This document shows positions 1 through 8,983 of a stretch of DNA of 64,000 nucleotides, in pieces. Made by a program: the position numbers and the translations under genes. The DNA is from Bradyrhizobium sp. CCGB12 (GTDB lineage Bacteria > Pseudomonadota > Alphaproteobacteria > Rhizobiales > Xanthobacteraceae). The stretch is taken from the NCBI RefSeq assembly GCF_024199845.1, contig NZ_JANADO010000001.1, forward strand, positions 8,358,001 through 8,422,000, written 5' to 3'. Below the pieces are notes generated by a model, which was not told where the DNA came from, ran no database searches, and saw nothing but the letters and a program-made list of their open reading frames with translations. Positions within the stretch are counted from its first letter, which is position 1. The number at the start of each line of letters is the position of its first letter.

Positions 1-566
1 CCGAGCTCACGATAGAGCTCTGCGATGGCGCCGGCGCAGTAGATCAGCCGATCGCCGCGCTCGACCACGATGTCGGGGTTGGCGCAGACCAACGTCAGCT
101 TGCGCTCGCGCGCCTTCAGCATCATGCCGCGATAGTCTTCCGCCGTCTCGGTCTCGTCGTCATAGAGGCCGGTGCAGACGATGTAATCGGCTTCCTCCAG
201 CGGTGCAGTCGTCGCATCGAGGCCGCGATAGATCGAATTGTCGCGCTCGGGGCCGAGCCAGAACATCTTGCGGCCGGGATGCTCGGCGACATAGAGCCGG
301 GTCAGATCGCCCGACGAGACGATCGCGTCATAGGTCTCGTCAGCAACGCCGAGCTTGCGCAATTGTCGCTGCACGGAATCGGCCGGGCGCGGTGCGTTGG
401 TGATCAGGATCACCGTACCGCCGCGACTGCGATAGGTATGCAGCGCCTCGCAGGCTTCGGGGAAAGATTCGAGGCCGTTGTGGACCACGCCCCAGATGTC
501 GCTGAGCACGACGTCGACGCTACCCACGAGCTCGCGCAGGCTTTTGGCGAAATGCAGCGTGGTCAT
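1..566 (-). CDS. HAD-superfamily (class IIA) hydrolase, 3' end beyond the window
   Basis: The gene reads leftward from an ATG at 566 and runs off the left edge with 188 codons visible. The N-terminal half has the HAD-IIA layout: motif I region LSDIWGVVHNG (residues ~21-31), motif II VILITNAPRP (~53-62), then an SSGDL segment, as in the TIGR01459-type NagD-like sugar-phosphatase relatives. Motif III lies beyond the edge, so catalytic competence cannot be judged. It starts 15 bases after the stop of the EAL-protein gene on the same strand, so the two may be co-transcribed. The substrate is unknown; members are usually predicted phosphatases. Confidence 0.85.
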   Translation of the reverse strand, partial: MTTLHFAKSLRELVGSVDVVLSDIWGVVHNGLESFPEACEALHTYRSRGGTVILITNAPRPADSVQRQLRKLGVADETYDAIVSSGDLTRLYVAEHPGRKMFWLGPERDNSIYRGLDATTAPLEEADYIVCTGLYDDETETAEDYRGMMLKARERKLTLVCANPDIVVERGDRLIYCAGAIAELYREL

Positions 567-581
567 GATGCGTGCGGCCGA

Positions 582-2057
582 TCAGATGCGGCGCGCGAGC
601 GCCGCGTTGCCGGTGATGCGTTGCGATGGAGGCGTGCCTGACGTCGCGGCTGGGCTGGTAGTACCGGAGGCATTGGATCCCTGGATGTCCTGCGCCTGGT
701 TCGGCGAGGCCCCGCCGGTAGCAGATGCCCCTTCCGGCCGCAATGGCCGGGGTGGCGCGAACAAAAAGCCCTGGCCGAACCGCACGTCATAATCGAGCAG
801 GTCGACCACCGCGCGCTCGCCCTCGATCCGCTCGGCGATCAGGTCGATGCCGAAACGGCCGAGCAGGTCGGAGAGGTCGGAGGGATGGATGTCCGAGGTC
901 GAGGCCTGCCTGGGGTCGAGCAGCAGCGACGCCGGAACCTTGATGAAGCGCACGCCGCGGTCGGCGAGTTCACGCGGCTCGATCCTCAGATCCGTGACAT
1001 GGTCGATCGAGAAGCGGAAGCCGCGCTGGGCCAGCGCCGCGAGATTCTCGGTTTCGGTCGGGCCAAGATTGCGGAAGGTCGACTGCTTGAACTCCAGCAC
1101 CAGCGAGGACGCCAGCGCCCGGTTGGCTTCGAGGAAGTCGAGGCACTGCGCAAAGCTGGTGGAATTGCCGAGTGTGGAGGCCGCGACGTTGCAGAACACG
1201 CCGACATCCTTGCTGCGCACCATCAGGCGCCGCAGCACCTGCACACAGCGCAGCATCACCATGTTGTCGATGCGCCCGATCAGCCCGGAGGCCTCCGCGA
1301 TGCTGATGAACTCCTCGGCGGCGATCAGCTGGTCGCGCTCGTCGCGCAGGCGCGTCACCGCCTCGTAGAACCGCACCTTGCGCTGCGGCAGCGTCACCAT
1401 CGGCTGGAGGAAGATGTCGATGCGGTTCTCGTCGATCGCGTTGCGCAGCGTCGCCAGCAATTGAGTCTGGTTCCGTCCGTTGGCCGTCTGGGACGGGACT
1501 GCCGGTGCCTGACGCGGCTGCGCCACGGGAGGCGGAGGCGCTGCGGGCATTGGTGGCGGCGCGACCGGCGGCTCGTCGACCGTCGCGATCAGGTCGAGCG
1601 GCGCCACCGGCTCCTGCTTCTCGACCGGGCCTGCGGCTGGCAGCGGCGCGCCGCCGGCCAGCAGGTCTTCATGGGCCGACACGGTGCTGGCGAGCTGTCT
1701 GACCAGTCCGCCGAGCTCGTTGATCTCGCCGACCACCGATTGGATGCGATCGGAATTGGTCGAATTGGACGAGGCGATGCGTCCCTCGATCGCAGCCAAC
1801 CGGCGGCCGAACTCGGCTACCTGGCGGGCGAGGTCGGCGGTGCCGCGCGACAGGTCGGCAATCTGGCCGCCGACATCGCTGCGGTCGCGCAGCCGCATCG
1901 ACACCGCGTTGTAGAGGATCAGGAAGGTCAGCGCCGTCAGCGCCACGATCGCAGATTCGGTTCCGCTGATGCCGGCGACCGCATAGAGCACAAGCCCGAG
2001 CGAGGCCGCGACCAGAACCATGCAGATGGCGATGAAGATCGTCGAAATGCGAATCAT
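582..2057 (-). CDS. Membrane-anchored degenerate EAL-domain protein, TipF-like
   Basis: 491 aa. Two N-terminal membrane segments (about residues 5-28 and 34-51) are followed by a heptad-rich coiled coil (~60-130), a Pro/Ala-rich linker (~140-195) and a C-terminal EAL-type domain (~200-445). Signature positions are degraded: EAL reads EAV (232-234) and the DDFG motif reads DHVTD (352-356), although K373 and a late IAERIEG (408-413) remain. This suggests c-di-GMP binding or scaffolding rather than hydrolysis. The two-TM/coiled-coil/EAL order matches Caulobacter TipF, a c-di-GMP receptor for flagellar assembly; assignment to TipF is inference because no flagellar genes are nearby. Confidence 0.8.
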   Translation of the reverse strand: MIRISTIFIAICMVLVAASLGLVLYAVAGISGTESAIVALTALTFLILYNAVSMRLRDRSDVGGQIADLSRGTADLARQVAEFGRRLAAIEGRIASSNSTNSDRIQSVVGEINELGGLVRQLASTVSAHEDLLAGGAPLPAAGPVEKQEPVAPLDLIATVDEPPVAPPPMPAAPPPPVAQPRQAPAVPSQTANGRNQTQLLATLRNAIDENRIDIFLQPMVTLPQRKVRFYEAVTRLRDERDQLIAAEEFISIAEASGLIGRIDNMVMLRCVQVLRRLMVRSKDVGVFCNVAASTLGNSTSFAQCLDFLEANRALASSLVLEFKQSTFRNLGPTETENLAALAQRGFRFSIDHVTDLRIEPRELADRGVRFIKVPASLLLDPRQASTSDIHPSDLSDLLGRFGIDLIAERIEGERAVVDLLDYDVRFGQGFLFAPPRPLRPEGASATGGASPNQAQDIQGSNASGTTSPAATSGTPPSQRITGNAALARRI

Positions 2058-2197
2058 GCCGCGCGTTACGCCTCAAGAGCTGATTGTCTCACCCGGGAAA
2101 ACACGGGCCGCCGTCCGACCCGTCACGCCTCACGCTCCCCCAAGCCCGGGGACCTTAACATCATTGTTGATTCGAGGGGATAGCGGCTGCCCGCCCC

Positions 2198-3760
2198 TCA
2201 AGTCAGTCCAGCGCGGCGAAAGCCTTCGAGGTAGCGCTCGCGGTCGGCGGCAACTCTGATCGGCATGAACTCGGCGATCCAGGCCAGCGAGACGTTCGGC
2301 TGGGCGCGGCGGAGTTCCTTCAGCGCGGTGCCGGCGATCTCGGCTCGTCCGGCCATGCCGGCGGCTGCCGTCAGCACCCGGTGTCCGCCGGCGAAGTCGC
2401 TGCGCTGGCGCAGCGATTCCTGCGCCAGCCGGATCGCTTCCGCATAGTCGGCACCGAGGAAGCGGGCGAAGGCGGCGATGCCGAAATAAACCGGCGCATA
2501 GGGATCGTGCGGGCTGAGGCGGATCGCCCGCCGCGCCGCCTCATCGGCGTCTTGCCAGCGGCCGCAAAAGCAGAGCGCCAGGCCATAATAGCCCTGTGCC
2601 AGCGCGAAGTTCGGATTGAGCCGCAATGCGGTTTCGAATTCGGCCAGCGAGTCATCGAACCGGCGCGCGAAAAGATGGACGTGGCCGAGCGCGTTGTGGG
2701 CCCAGGCGTCTTCGTCGTCGGCGCGGATTGCGGCACGTGCGGCCCGCTCGGCGGCGGGTATTGCCGTGGCCATCTCCATCCAGCCCATATGCGCCGTGAA
2801 CATGTAGCTGGTGCCGAGCAGCCCAAGCGCCTTGCCGTAGGTCGGATCGAGCGCGATGGCCTTTTCGAGCAGGGCCTGCGCCACGACATGATCCTGCCGC
2901 GTCACGCGCCAGTAGTGCGAGAGCGCGCGCATCAGCAGATCCCAGGCGTCCATGCTGTCGGGCGGCTTGCGCTGGGCGCGAAAGCTTTCCGCGGCGTAGA
3001 GCTGCGGCTCGATCGCGGCGACGATCGCCTCCGTGATCTCGTCCTGCACGGCGAAGACGTCGGCGAGCTCGCGGTCGTAGCGTTCAGCCCAGAGATGACT
3101 GCCGGTGGCGACGTCGTTGAGTTGCGCGGTGATGCGGACGCGGTCGCCATCCTTGCGGACGCTGCCCTCGACGACGTAGCGCACGCCAAGCTCTTCGGCG
3201 ATTTGCCGCAGGTGAACCGTGCGGCCCTTGTAGATGAAGGAGGAGTTGCGCGCGATGACGAAGAACCAGCGCAGCTTCGACAGCGCGGTGATGATGTCCT
3301 CGCTGATGCCATCGGAGAAATATTCCTGCTCGGCCTCGCCGCTCATGTTGGTGAAGGGCAGCACCGCGATCGCCGGACGATCCGGCAGCGGCAATCCTGC
3401 CGACGCCGATCCGGGTGGTTTGCCCGCCAACGCCGGCGCCGCTGCGCCGGCCAGCTCGGTCACCGCGCCGACGAACCGCACGCCCTTGCGCGCGATGGTC
3501 CGGATCAGCCGCTGCTCCTCGCCATTGTCGTTGATCGCGCGCCGCACCGCGTTGATCCGGCTGGTCAGTGTCGATTCCGAGACGACGCGGCCGTTCCAGA
3601 TCGCATCGAGCAGATTGTCCCGCGTCACCACGCGTTCGCGGTTGCGGACGAGATAGGTCAGGAGATCGAACACTTGTGGCTCGAGCGCGACGAGCGTGTC
3701 CGCATGGCGCAATTCGCGGCGCTCGGGGTCGAGCAGGAAATCCTCGAACTGAAATGTCAC
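2198..3760 (-). CDS. Winged-helix DNA-binding, TolB-like and TPR-repeat regulator
   Basis: 520 aa from the GTG at 3760, chosen because AGGGAGAGG lies just upstream; an in-frame ATG at 3823 is less well placed. Residues ~1-100 form an OmpR/CadC-type winged helix (LLDAIWNGRVVSESTLTSRI recognition region, then IRTIARKGVRF). Residues ~128-255 resemble the TolB-like module (AVLPFTNMSGEAEQEYFSDG, then VRYVVEGSVRKDG). The C-terminal part, ~285-500, is a run of TPR helices. There is no membrane segment and no cyclase domain. Proteins of this build are common in Bradyrhizobium and their ligands are unknown. Confidence 0.85.
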   Translation of the reverse strand: MTFQFEDFLLDPERRELRHADTLVALEPQVFDLLTYLVRNRERVVTRDNLLDAIWNGRVVSESTLTSRINAVRRAINDNGEEQRLIRTIARKGVRFVGAVTELAGAAAPALAGKPPGSASAGLPLPDRPAIAVLPFTNMSGEAEQEYFSDGISEDIITALSKLRWFFVIARNSSFIYKGRTVHLRQIAEELGVRYVVEGSVRKDGDRVRITAQLNDVATGSHLWAERYDRELADVFAVQDEITEAIVAAIEPQLYAAESFRAQRKPPDSMDAWDLLMRALSHYWRVTRQDHVVAQALLEKAIALDPTYGKALGLLGTSYMFTAHMGWMEMATAIPAAERAARAAIRADDEDAWAHNALGHVHLFARRFDDSLAEFETALRLNPNFALAQGYYGLALCFCGRWQDADEAARRAIRLSPHDPYAPVYFGIAAFARFLGADYAEAIRLAQESLRQRSDFAGGHRVLTAAAGMAGRAEIAGTALKELRRAQPNVSLAWIAEFMPIRVAADRERYLEGFRRAGLT

Positions 3761-3881
3761 ACCTCTCCCTCGGCGCCCGTCGGAAATCAAGGTGCTCTCA
3801 GCGTAAAATAATGCCGCTCTCAAGGCCAGCGAGCCGCATGCGCCCTATCGTCCCGGTGTTTTCAACCGCAGGAGATTTGCC

Positions 3882-4727
3882 ATGTCGACATCCGCAGTGC
3901 TCAAGCCCGCCGCATCCCAGCCCCAGCCTGACCTCGCCGCCGTCAAGCAGCGCCAGCACGGCGCCTGGTCGTCGGGCGACTATGCCGTGGTCGGGACCAC
4001 CTTGCAGATCGTCGGCGAGCATCTCTGTGAGGCGCTTGACTTACGCGCCGGCAGCAAGGTGCTGGACGTCGCCGCCGGCAACGGCAATGCGACGCTGGCC
4101 GCGGCACGGCGCTGGTGTGACGTCACGTCGACCGATTATGTGCCGGCGCTGCTCAAGCGTGGTCGCGAGCGCGCAGCGGCCGAACATCTCATGATCGAAT
4201 TCCGCGAGGCGGATGCCGAAGCGCTGCCGTTCCCCGATGCCAGTTACGATGTGGTGCTCTCGACCTTCGGCGTGATGTTCACGCCGGATCAGGACAAGGC
4301 GGCCTCCGAGCTCGCGCGGGTCTGCAGGTCCGGCGGCAAGATCGGCCTCGCCAACTGGACGCCGCAAGGTTTCATCGGTCAGCTGTTCAAGACCATCGGC
4401 AAGCATATCGCCCCGCCAGCCGGCGTAAAGTCGCCGGCATTGTGGGGGACGGCGGCGCGACTTGACGAGATGTTCGCAAGCCAGGCCTCCGAGATCGCCG
4501 CCGAGCCGCGCATGTTCGTGTTCCGCTATCGTTCGCCGGACCACTGGCTCGAGATCTTCAAGACCTTCTACGGGCCCACGCTGAAGGCGTTTGCCGCGCT
4601 CGACGAGAGCGGCCAGAGCGCGCTGAAGCGCGATCTCCAGGCGCTGCTCGGCGAGTTCAACCGTGCCGATGACGGTACGGTCGTCGTGCACAGCGAATAT
4701 CTGGAAGCCGTCATCACCAAGCGCTGA
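3882..4727 (+). CDS. Class I SAM-dependent methyltransferase (UbiE/Methyltransf_11 type)
   Basis: 281 aa; start ATG preceded by AGGAG at a normal distance. Motif I VLDVAAGNGNATLAA (residues ~60-74) is the SAM-binding glycine loop; a DAEALPFPDASYDVVLS segment gives the post-I acidic and motif II region, and a later SGGKIGLANW matches motif III. The fold is that of UbiE-like C- or O-methyltransferases, but nothing shows the substrate. It stands alone: the upstream gene is divergent and the downstream gene convergent. Confidence 0.85.
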   Translation: MSTSAVLKPAASQPQPDLAAVKQRQHGAWSSGDYAVVGTTLQIVGEHLCEALDLRAGSKVLDVAAGNGNATLAAARRWCDVTSTDYVPALLKRGRERAAAEHLMIEFREADAEALPFPDASYDVVLSTFGVMFTPDQDKAASELARVCRSGGKIGLANWTPQGFIGQLFKTIGKHIAPPAGVKSPALWGTAARLDEMFASQASEIAAEPRMFVFRYRSPDHWLEIFKTFYGPTLKAFAALDESGQSALKRDLQALLGEFNRADDGTVVVHSEYLEAVITKR

Positions 4728-4770
4728 GATGCGGTTCGGTCAGGCTGGTGAGATCCGGCCTGATCGTCCA

Positions 4771-5901
4771 TCAGGACGGCGCGGCGGCGCCGACCGTGTC
4801 GGCCGAAACAGCGTCGCGGCTGCCGAGCGGCTTCGGCCGCCCGGTGGTCGTGTCGCGCAGGGTCTGCCGCTCGATCTCCGAGTTCAGCTCGGCGCCGAAC
4901 ATGATTACGATGGCCGACATCCACATCCACATCATCAAGCCGATCGCTGCGCCGAGCGAGCCGTAGGTCGCGTTGTAATTGGCGAATTCCGAGAGATACC
5001 AGGACAGAAGTGCCGAGCCGGCGATCCAGAGGAGGGCGGCCGTCAGCGCGCCGAGGCTCAGCCATTGCCAGCGCGACGCATCGCGACTGGGCGCAAAGCG
5101 GTAGAGGATCGCAAGCGCCACGAGCAGGATGAGGAACAGCAGCGGCCATCGCGCCAGCGCCACGATCAGCTTGCTTTCGGGGGCCATGCCGAGATGATTG
5201 AGCGCGAGCGGAAAGGCGACGACGGTCCCGACCATCAGCAGCAGCGCCACGATGCCGCCGATGGTGAAGGCCAGCGACACCATGTTGAGCTTGATGAAGC
5301 TGCGCTTCTCGCGTTCCTCATAGGCGACATTGAGGGCATCGAAGATTGCCTTGACGCCGGCATTGGCGCTCCAGATCGCAAGCAGAAGGCCGAGCAGGAA
5401 GGTGGCACCCAGCGTCGTATTGCCATGCGATACCACGCGCGCGACTTGGTCCTCGACAATCTGGAACGAGCCCTCGGGCAGCATCGTCGCGAGCGTCTGC
5501 AGGTTGGCGCTGATCGTCGAGGGGTCGGCGAACAGGCCATAAGAGGAGACAATCGCCGTGACAGCGGGAAAGATCGCGAGCAGCCCGAAAAAGACGACGC
5601 CGCCGGCAGTCGCCAGCAGGCGATCCTCATCGATGCGCTGGTAGGTGCGCCAGAAAATATCCTTCCAGCCTGCCCAGGGGATCGTGAACGGGCTCTTGGC
5701 ATGACGGCCGCGGCCGGGCTCCACGGCCGCGCCCGCCGGATGGGTTTCCGGTGAATTCGCCTCGCCCTTGCGGTGGTCTTGCGGAGGGCCCGACCTGACA
5801 AGGTCCGAGTCCTGGAAGTACCGCTCCGCGGTGAGCACAAAGACGGCCGTCGCCGCCACCAGCATCCAACTATCGATCTGCTCGGAGCGCCGCCCCAGCA
5901 T
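4771..5901 (-). CDS. YihY/BrkB-family inner-membrane protein
   Basis: 376 aa with about seven strongly hydrophobic helices. Family hallmarks are visible: W-x-D-I-F-W-R-T-Y near residue 80, a G-G-V-V-F-F-G-L-L-A-I-F-P helix, LLAIWSANAGVKAIFDALNVAYEE in the middle of the chain, and a late LGAAIGLMMWMWMSAIVIMFGAELN helix. The family was once annotated as RNase BN, which is not supported; the function is unknown. The start codon abuts the stop of the holin-like gene (TGA then ATG), so the two are translationally linked. Confidence 0.88.
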   Translation of the reverse strand: MLGRRSEQIDSWMLVAATAVFVLTAERYFQDSDLVRSGPPQDHRKGEANSPETHPAGAAVEPGRGRHAKSPFTIPWAGWKDIFWRTYQRIDEDRLLATAGGVVFFGLLAIFPAVTAIVSSYGLFADPSTISANLQTLATMLPEGSFQIVEDQVARVVSHGNTTLGATFLLGLLLAIWSANAGVKAIFDALNVAYEEREKRSFIKLNMVSLAFTIGGIVALLLMVGTVVAFPLALNHLGMAPESKLIVALARWPLLFLILLVALAILYRFAPSRDASRWQWLSLGALTAALLWIAGSALLSWYLSEFANYNATYGSLGAAIGLMMWMWMSAIVIMFGAELNSEIERQTLRDTTTGRPKPLGSRDAVSADTVGAAAPS

Positions 5902-6486
5902 TCACGCCTCCAGACCGTGCCTGCGCCGGCGCCGCGCAGCCGTCAAGCCGACCAGACCGACAGCTGCGAGCATCAGACCAAGTTGCACGGGACGGTTGGC
6001 GCCCGTCGACCTGGCTTTGCTGCCATGACCGCGTTCACCCGGCGCATGCGGAACGAGGGGAATGGTCGTCGCGACCTCCTTCACGGCTTGCTTGACCGTT
6101 CCGCTCGGAATGCGCGGTGTCGCGATGGCAACCCGCATCCGGCTGGCAAGCGGCACGATCGCCTTGGTCGGCCGCTTCATCATCGCCATGGCGACGCCGG
6201 CGCAGACAGCAGCCAATATCAGCAGCACCGCCGCGACGGCACCAAAGCCCCAGAATTGCCCGTAGGTGATTGCGACAAAGCGGTACAGAGCGATCACGCC
6301 GACAAAAAAGGTCGCGATCACGAACAGCCCGGCTCCTGCGAACAGACCGGCGGCGACCGCGTAGGACGTCACGCGACCCGTGGCCTGGCTGGTGCGGTCA
6401 CGCAGGTACGATTGGGCAGCGCGCTTGAGATGGTTGAGCTTGAGCGCCATGCCGGCGCGCAGCAATTCGCCCGATGGCGCGAGCAT
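5902..6486 (-). CDS. Phage-holin-like (DUF1469/PF07332-type) membrane protein
   Basis: 194 aa from ATG at 6486, preceded by GGAGGA seven bases upstream. A basic N-terminal helix is followed by two adjacent membrane helices (about residues 47-67 and 80-105) that form the holin-like hairpin, then a basic tail ending in a short hydrophobic stretch and RRRRR. Such proteins are chromosomal inner-membrane proteins paired with YihY or stress genes and need not be phage-derived. It ends exactly where the YihY-family gene begins, so I infer a joint membrane or stress role. Confidence 0.7.
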   Translation of the reverse strand: MLAPSGELLRAGMALKLNHLKRAAQSYLRDRTSQATGRVTSYAVAAGLFAGAGLFVIATFFVGVIALYRFVAITYGQFWGFGAVAAVLLILAAVCAGVAMAMMKRPTKAIVPLASRMRVAIATPRIPSGTVKQAVKEVATTIPLVPHAPGERGHGSKARSTGANRPVQLGLMLAAVGLVGLTAARRRRRHGLEA

Positions 6487-6575
6487 GCGGACATCCTCCA
6501 AGACCGAGAAATTCTTCGGGGGATGAACGTGGCGGTATTTGACTTGTTCCGAAGAAGCCTTCCCCTCGCAAGGGA

Positions 6576-7535
6576 TCAGCCGAGATCGGCGGCTGCGATC
6601 CAGAACACCTCGCCCTCGGAATCCTCGGTGTCCAGCCAGAGCAGCGGCAGTTCCGGAAAGGCCTCGTCGACCAGTTCGCGGCCGCGGCCGATCTCGCAGA
6701 TCAGCCCGCCATTCGGTGTGAGGTGATCGGGCGCCTCGTGCAGGATCCGGCGCACCACGTCGAGACCGTCGCGGCCGCCATCGAAGGCGAGATTCGGCTC
6801 GGCTCGGCACTCCGGCGGCAGGGCCGCCATCCCTTCGGCATCGACATAGGGCGGATTGGTGATGATCAGGTCGTAGCGTGCATCGCCGAGCGGGGCGAAC
6901 AGGTCGCCGCGAAAGAGGCTAATCCGGTCCTCGAGCCCGTATGCGCCGACATTTCGCGTAGCGACCTCGAGCGCGCCCTTGGAGATGTCGACGGCATCGA
7001 CGGTGGCGCTGGGAAAATGATGCGCGGCCAGGATGGCGAGGCATCCCGATCCGGTGCAGAGATCGAGCACGCGCTCGACGGCCGTGGGATCGTCGATCAG
7101 CGATCCGGCATTGCCGTCGCCGCCGAAATGCGACTCCAGGAGCTCGCCGATGAAGGAGCGCGGAACGATGACGCGCTCATCGACATAGAAGGGCAGGCCG
7201 CGCATGTAGATCTTGTTGACGAGATAGGCGGCCGGTTTGCGCGTGGTGACGCGCTCGTGGATGAGATCGAGGATGGTCGCGGCCTCGGCGACCGTGACGC
7301 GCGCGTTGGCAAAAATCTCGAACTGTTCGGGATTGAGATGCAGCGCCTCGCTGACCAGGAAGGCTGCTTCGGCAACCGGATCGGTCGTGCCATGCGCAAA
7401 GGCAAGCTCGGCCTCGACGAAGCGGCTGACCGCATAGCGGACAAAATCGAGCAGCGTGAGAAGTTCGCCCGGACCGGGTTTGGCAGGTTTGGGCGCGGCG
7501 CGGCCGCGCAAGGTCTTCTTGGATGCCCGTGCCAT
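6576..7535 (-). CDS. prmB: 50S ribosomal protein L3 glutamine methyltransferase PrmB
   Basis: 319 aa. Transfers a methyl group from SAM to a glutamine side chain of ribosomal protein L3. The hallmark NPPY motif (IITNPPYVDAEG) lies in the C-terminal half, after the SAM loop VLDLCTGSGCLAIL. The helical N-terminal domain, and a long insert between it and the catalytic core that PrmC lacks, favour PrmB over PrmC. The start ATG overlaps the stop of moaE by one base, so it is the last gene of the uvrC-pgsA-moaD-moaE-prmB run. Confidence 0.88.
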   Translation of the reverse strand: MARASKKTLRGRAAPKPAKPGPGELLTLLDFVRYAVSRFVEAELAFAHGTTDPVAEAAFLVSEALHLNPEQFEIFANARVTVAEAATILDLIHERVTTRKPAAYLVNKIYMRGLPFYVDERVIVPRSFIGELLESHFGGDGNAGSLIDDPTAVERVLDLCTGSGCLAILAAHHFPSATVDAVDISKGALEVATRNVGAYGLEDRISLFRGDLFAPLGDARYDLIITNPPYVDAEGMAALPPECRAEPNLAFDGGRDGLDVVRRILHEAPDHLTPNGGLICEIGRGRELVDEAFPELPLLWLDTEDSEGEVFWIAAADLG

Positions 7536-8017
7536 CAGGATCGGGTCCAGCGTGCGGCGGCTTCGTCGTCGCGGGCCTGGGCCTCGACCCAGCCGGTGCC
7601 GGCTTCGCTCTCTTCCTTCTTCCAGAACGGCGCGCTCGTCTTGAGATAATCCATCAGGAACTCGGCCGCCTGGAACGCGGCCTGGCGATGTTGCGAGGCG
7701 GTCAGCACCAGCACGATGTTCTGGCCGGGCAGGAAGCGGCCGACGCGGTGGATCACCGTGACGCCGTTCAGCGGCCAGCGCGAGGTCGCCTCCTCGACAT
7801 GACGCTTGATCTCTTCTTCGGCCATATCAGGATAATGTTCGAGCGTCAGCGCCGAGGTCTTCGCGCTGTCCTCATCGCCGCGGCAGATGCCGGAGAATGT
7901 CACGACGGCACCGATGTCGGTGCGGCCGGCCGTCAGGCCCGCGATCTCGCGCGCGAGGTCGAAATCGTCCTGCTGGATGCGGATGGTGACGGGGCAGGTG
8001 GTGACAGGAATGGGCAT
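7535..8017 (-). CDS. moaE: Molybdopterin synthase catalytic subunit MoaE
   Basis: 160 aa. With MoaD it converts precursor Z (cPMP) to molybdopterin. Visible family features: V-T-F-S-G-I-C-R near residue 40, LEHYPDMAEEEI, VIHRVGRFLPGQNIVLV and a late F-W-K-K-E (the KKE/KRE lysines of the active site). Length fits the family (about 150). It begins three bases after the moaD stop. A short extension after the FWKKE core is typical of rhizobial copies. Confidence 0.95.
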   Translation of the reverse strand: MPIPVTTCPVTIRIQQDDFDLAREIAGLTAGRTDIGAVVTFSGICRGDEDSAKTSALTLEHYPDMAEEEIKRHVEEATSRWPLNGVTVIHRVGRFLPGQNIVLVLTASQHRQAAFQAAEFLMDYLKTSAPFWKKEESEAGTGWVEAQARDDEAAARWTRS

Positions 8018-8020
8018 GGC

Positions 8021-8272
8021 CTAACCGCCGGTCATCGGCGGGAAGAACGCGATCTCGCGGGCGCCCGCGATCGCGGCGTCCGATTTGACGTGGGCGTGGT
8101 CGATCGCGGCGCGGATCACCTTCGGCCTCTCGAAGGCGTAGGCATAGGCTTCGCTCCGGCCGGACAGCCAGGCGATTAGTTCTTCGACTGTGCGCACTGT
8201 CGCGGGTGGCTCGATGGTCTCCTCGGCCTTACCGACGCGCTCGCGCACCCAGGCGAAATACTTCACCTTCAT
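8021..8272 (-). CDS. moaD: Molybdopterin synthase sulfur-carrier subunit MoaD
   Basis: 83 aa from ATG at 8272, which overlaps the pgsA stop in an ATGA arrangement. A ubiquitin-like beta-grasp sequence (MKVKYFAWVRERVG) ends in the diagnostic FFPPMTGG; the terminal Gly-Gly is adenylated and thiocarboxylated before donating sulfur to MoaE. Length is typical. Translational coupling to pgsA and immediate linkage to moaE show one operon. Confidence 0.95.
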   Translation of the reverse strand: MKVKYFAWVRERVGKAEETIEPPATVRTVEELIAWLSGRSEAYAYAFERPKVIRAAIDHAHVKSDAAIAGAREIAFFPPMTGG

Positions 8273-8886
8273 CCCTCGTCCTCCTTGATGAGGTGATGGA
8301 TGCCGGCACGGAAGTAGTCGTAGCCGGTGTACATGGTGAGGATCGCCGAGGCCCACAGCAGTGCCAGTCCGACCATCGAGACGAACGGCACCACCTCATC
8401 GCCGGCCGGGCCCGCGAGCAGGAAGCCGATGGCGACGAGCTGGACCGTGGTCTTCCACTTGGCGAGCTTGGTCACGGGCACGCTGACGCGCAACGCGGCG
8501 AGGTATTCGCGCAGGCCCGAGACCAGGATCTCGCGGCACAGGATCACGATGGCAGCCCACAGCGACCAGCCATGGATGATGCCATCGGCGGCCAGCATCA
8601 GCAGGCACGAGGCGACCAGCAGCTTGTCGGCGATCGGGTCGAGCATCCGGCCGAACGCCGATTGCTGATTCCAGATCCGGGCATAATAGCCGTCGAGGTA
8701 ATCGGTCACCGCGGCGCCGATGAAGATGGCCACCGCCACCCAGCGCAGCCACAGCGGCTGATCCAGAATCGACTGCGCATAGATGCATCCCACCACGACC
8801 GGGATCGCGGCGATCCGGCCATAGGTCAGGATGTTGGGGAGGGACATCGCGCGGCTGGTCGTCCCTCGTGTGGTGGCGATGTTCAT
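8269..8886 (-). CDS. pgsA: CDP-diacylglycerol-glycerol-3-phosphate 3-phosphatidyltransferase PgsA
   Basis: 205 aa from the ATG at 8886; an ATG at 8847 (MSLPNILTYGR) is an alternative start. Makes phosphatidylglycerol-phosphate, the first committed step to PG and cardiolipin, in the inner membrane. The CDP-alcohol phosphotransferase signature is complete: DYLDGYYAR followed by G-x3-D-x3-D (FGRMLDPIADK). Several hydrophobic helices surround it. It follows uvrC and overlaps moaD by four bases. Confidence 0.93.
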   Translation of the reverse strand: MNIATTRGTTSRAMSLPNILTYGRIAAIPVVVGCIYAQSILDQPLWLRWVAVAIFIGAAVTDYLDGYYARIWNQQSAFGRMLDPIADKLLVASCLLMLAADGIIHGWSLWAAIVILCREILVSGLREYLAALRVSVPVTKLAKWKTTVQLVAIGFLLAGPAGDEVVPFVSMVGLALLWASAILTMYTGYDYFRAGIHHLIKEDEG

Positions 8887-8983
8887 CCGTCCTACCAATA
8901 CCGCTGCTGCCTGAACGTCAACCGTTCCGCCCCCCAAATGAGGTGCGGACGCAACGATCATATGACCGCGGCCCCCCTTTAGT

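Noticed and set aside
885..2183. Long plus-strand frame opposite the EAL gene
   Set aside because: Shadow of a high-GC gene: Arg/Gly/His-rich composition with no domain, while the minus strand has a coherent protein.
5902..6486. Prophage remnant suggested by the holin-like gene
   Set aside because: No lysis, capsid or integrase genes are near; this family is a normal chromosomal membrane protein paired here with YihY.
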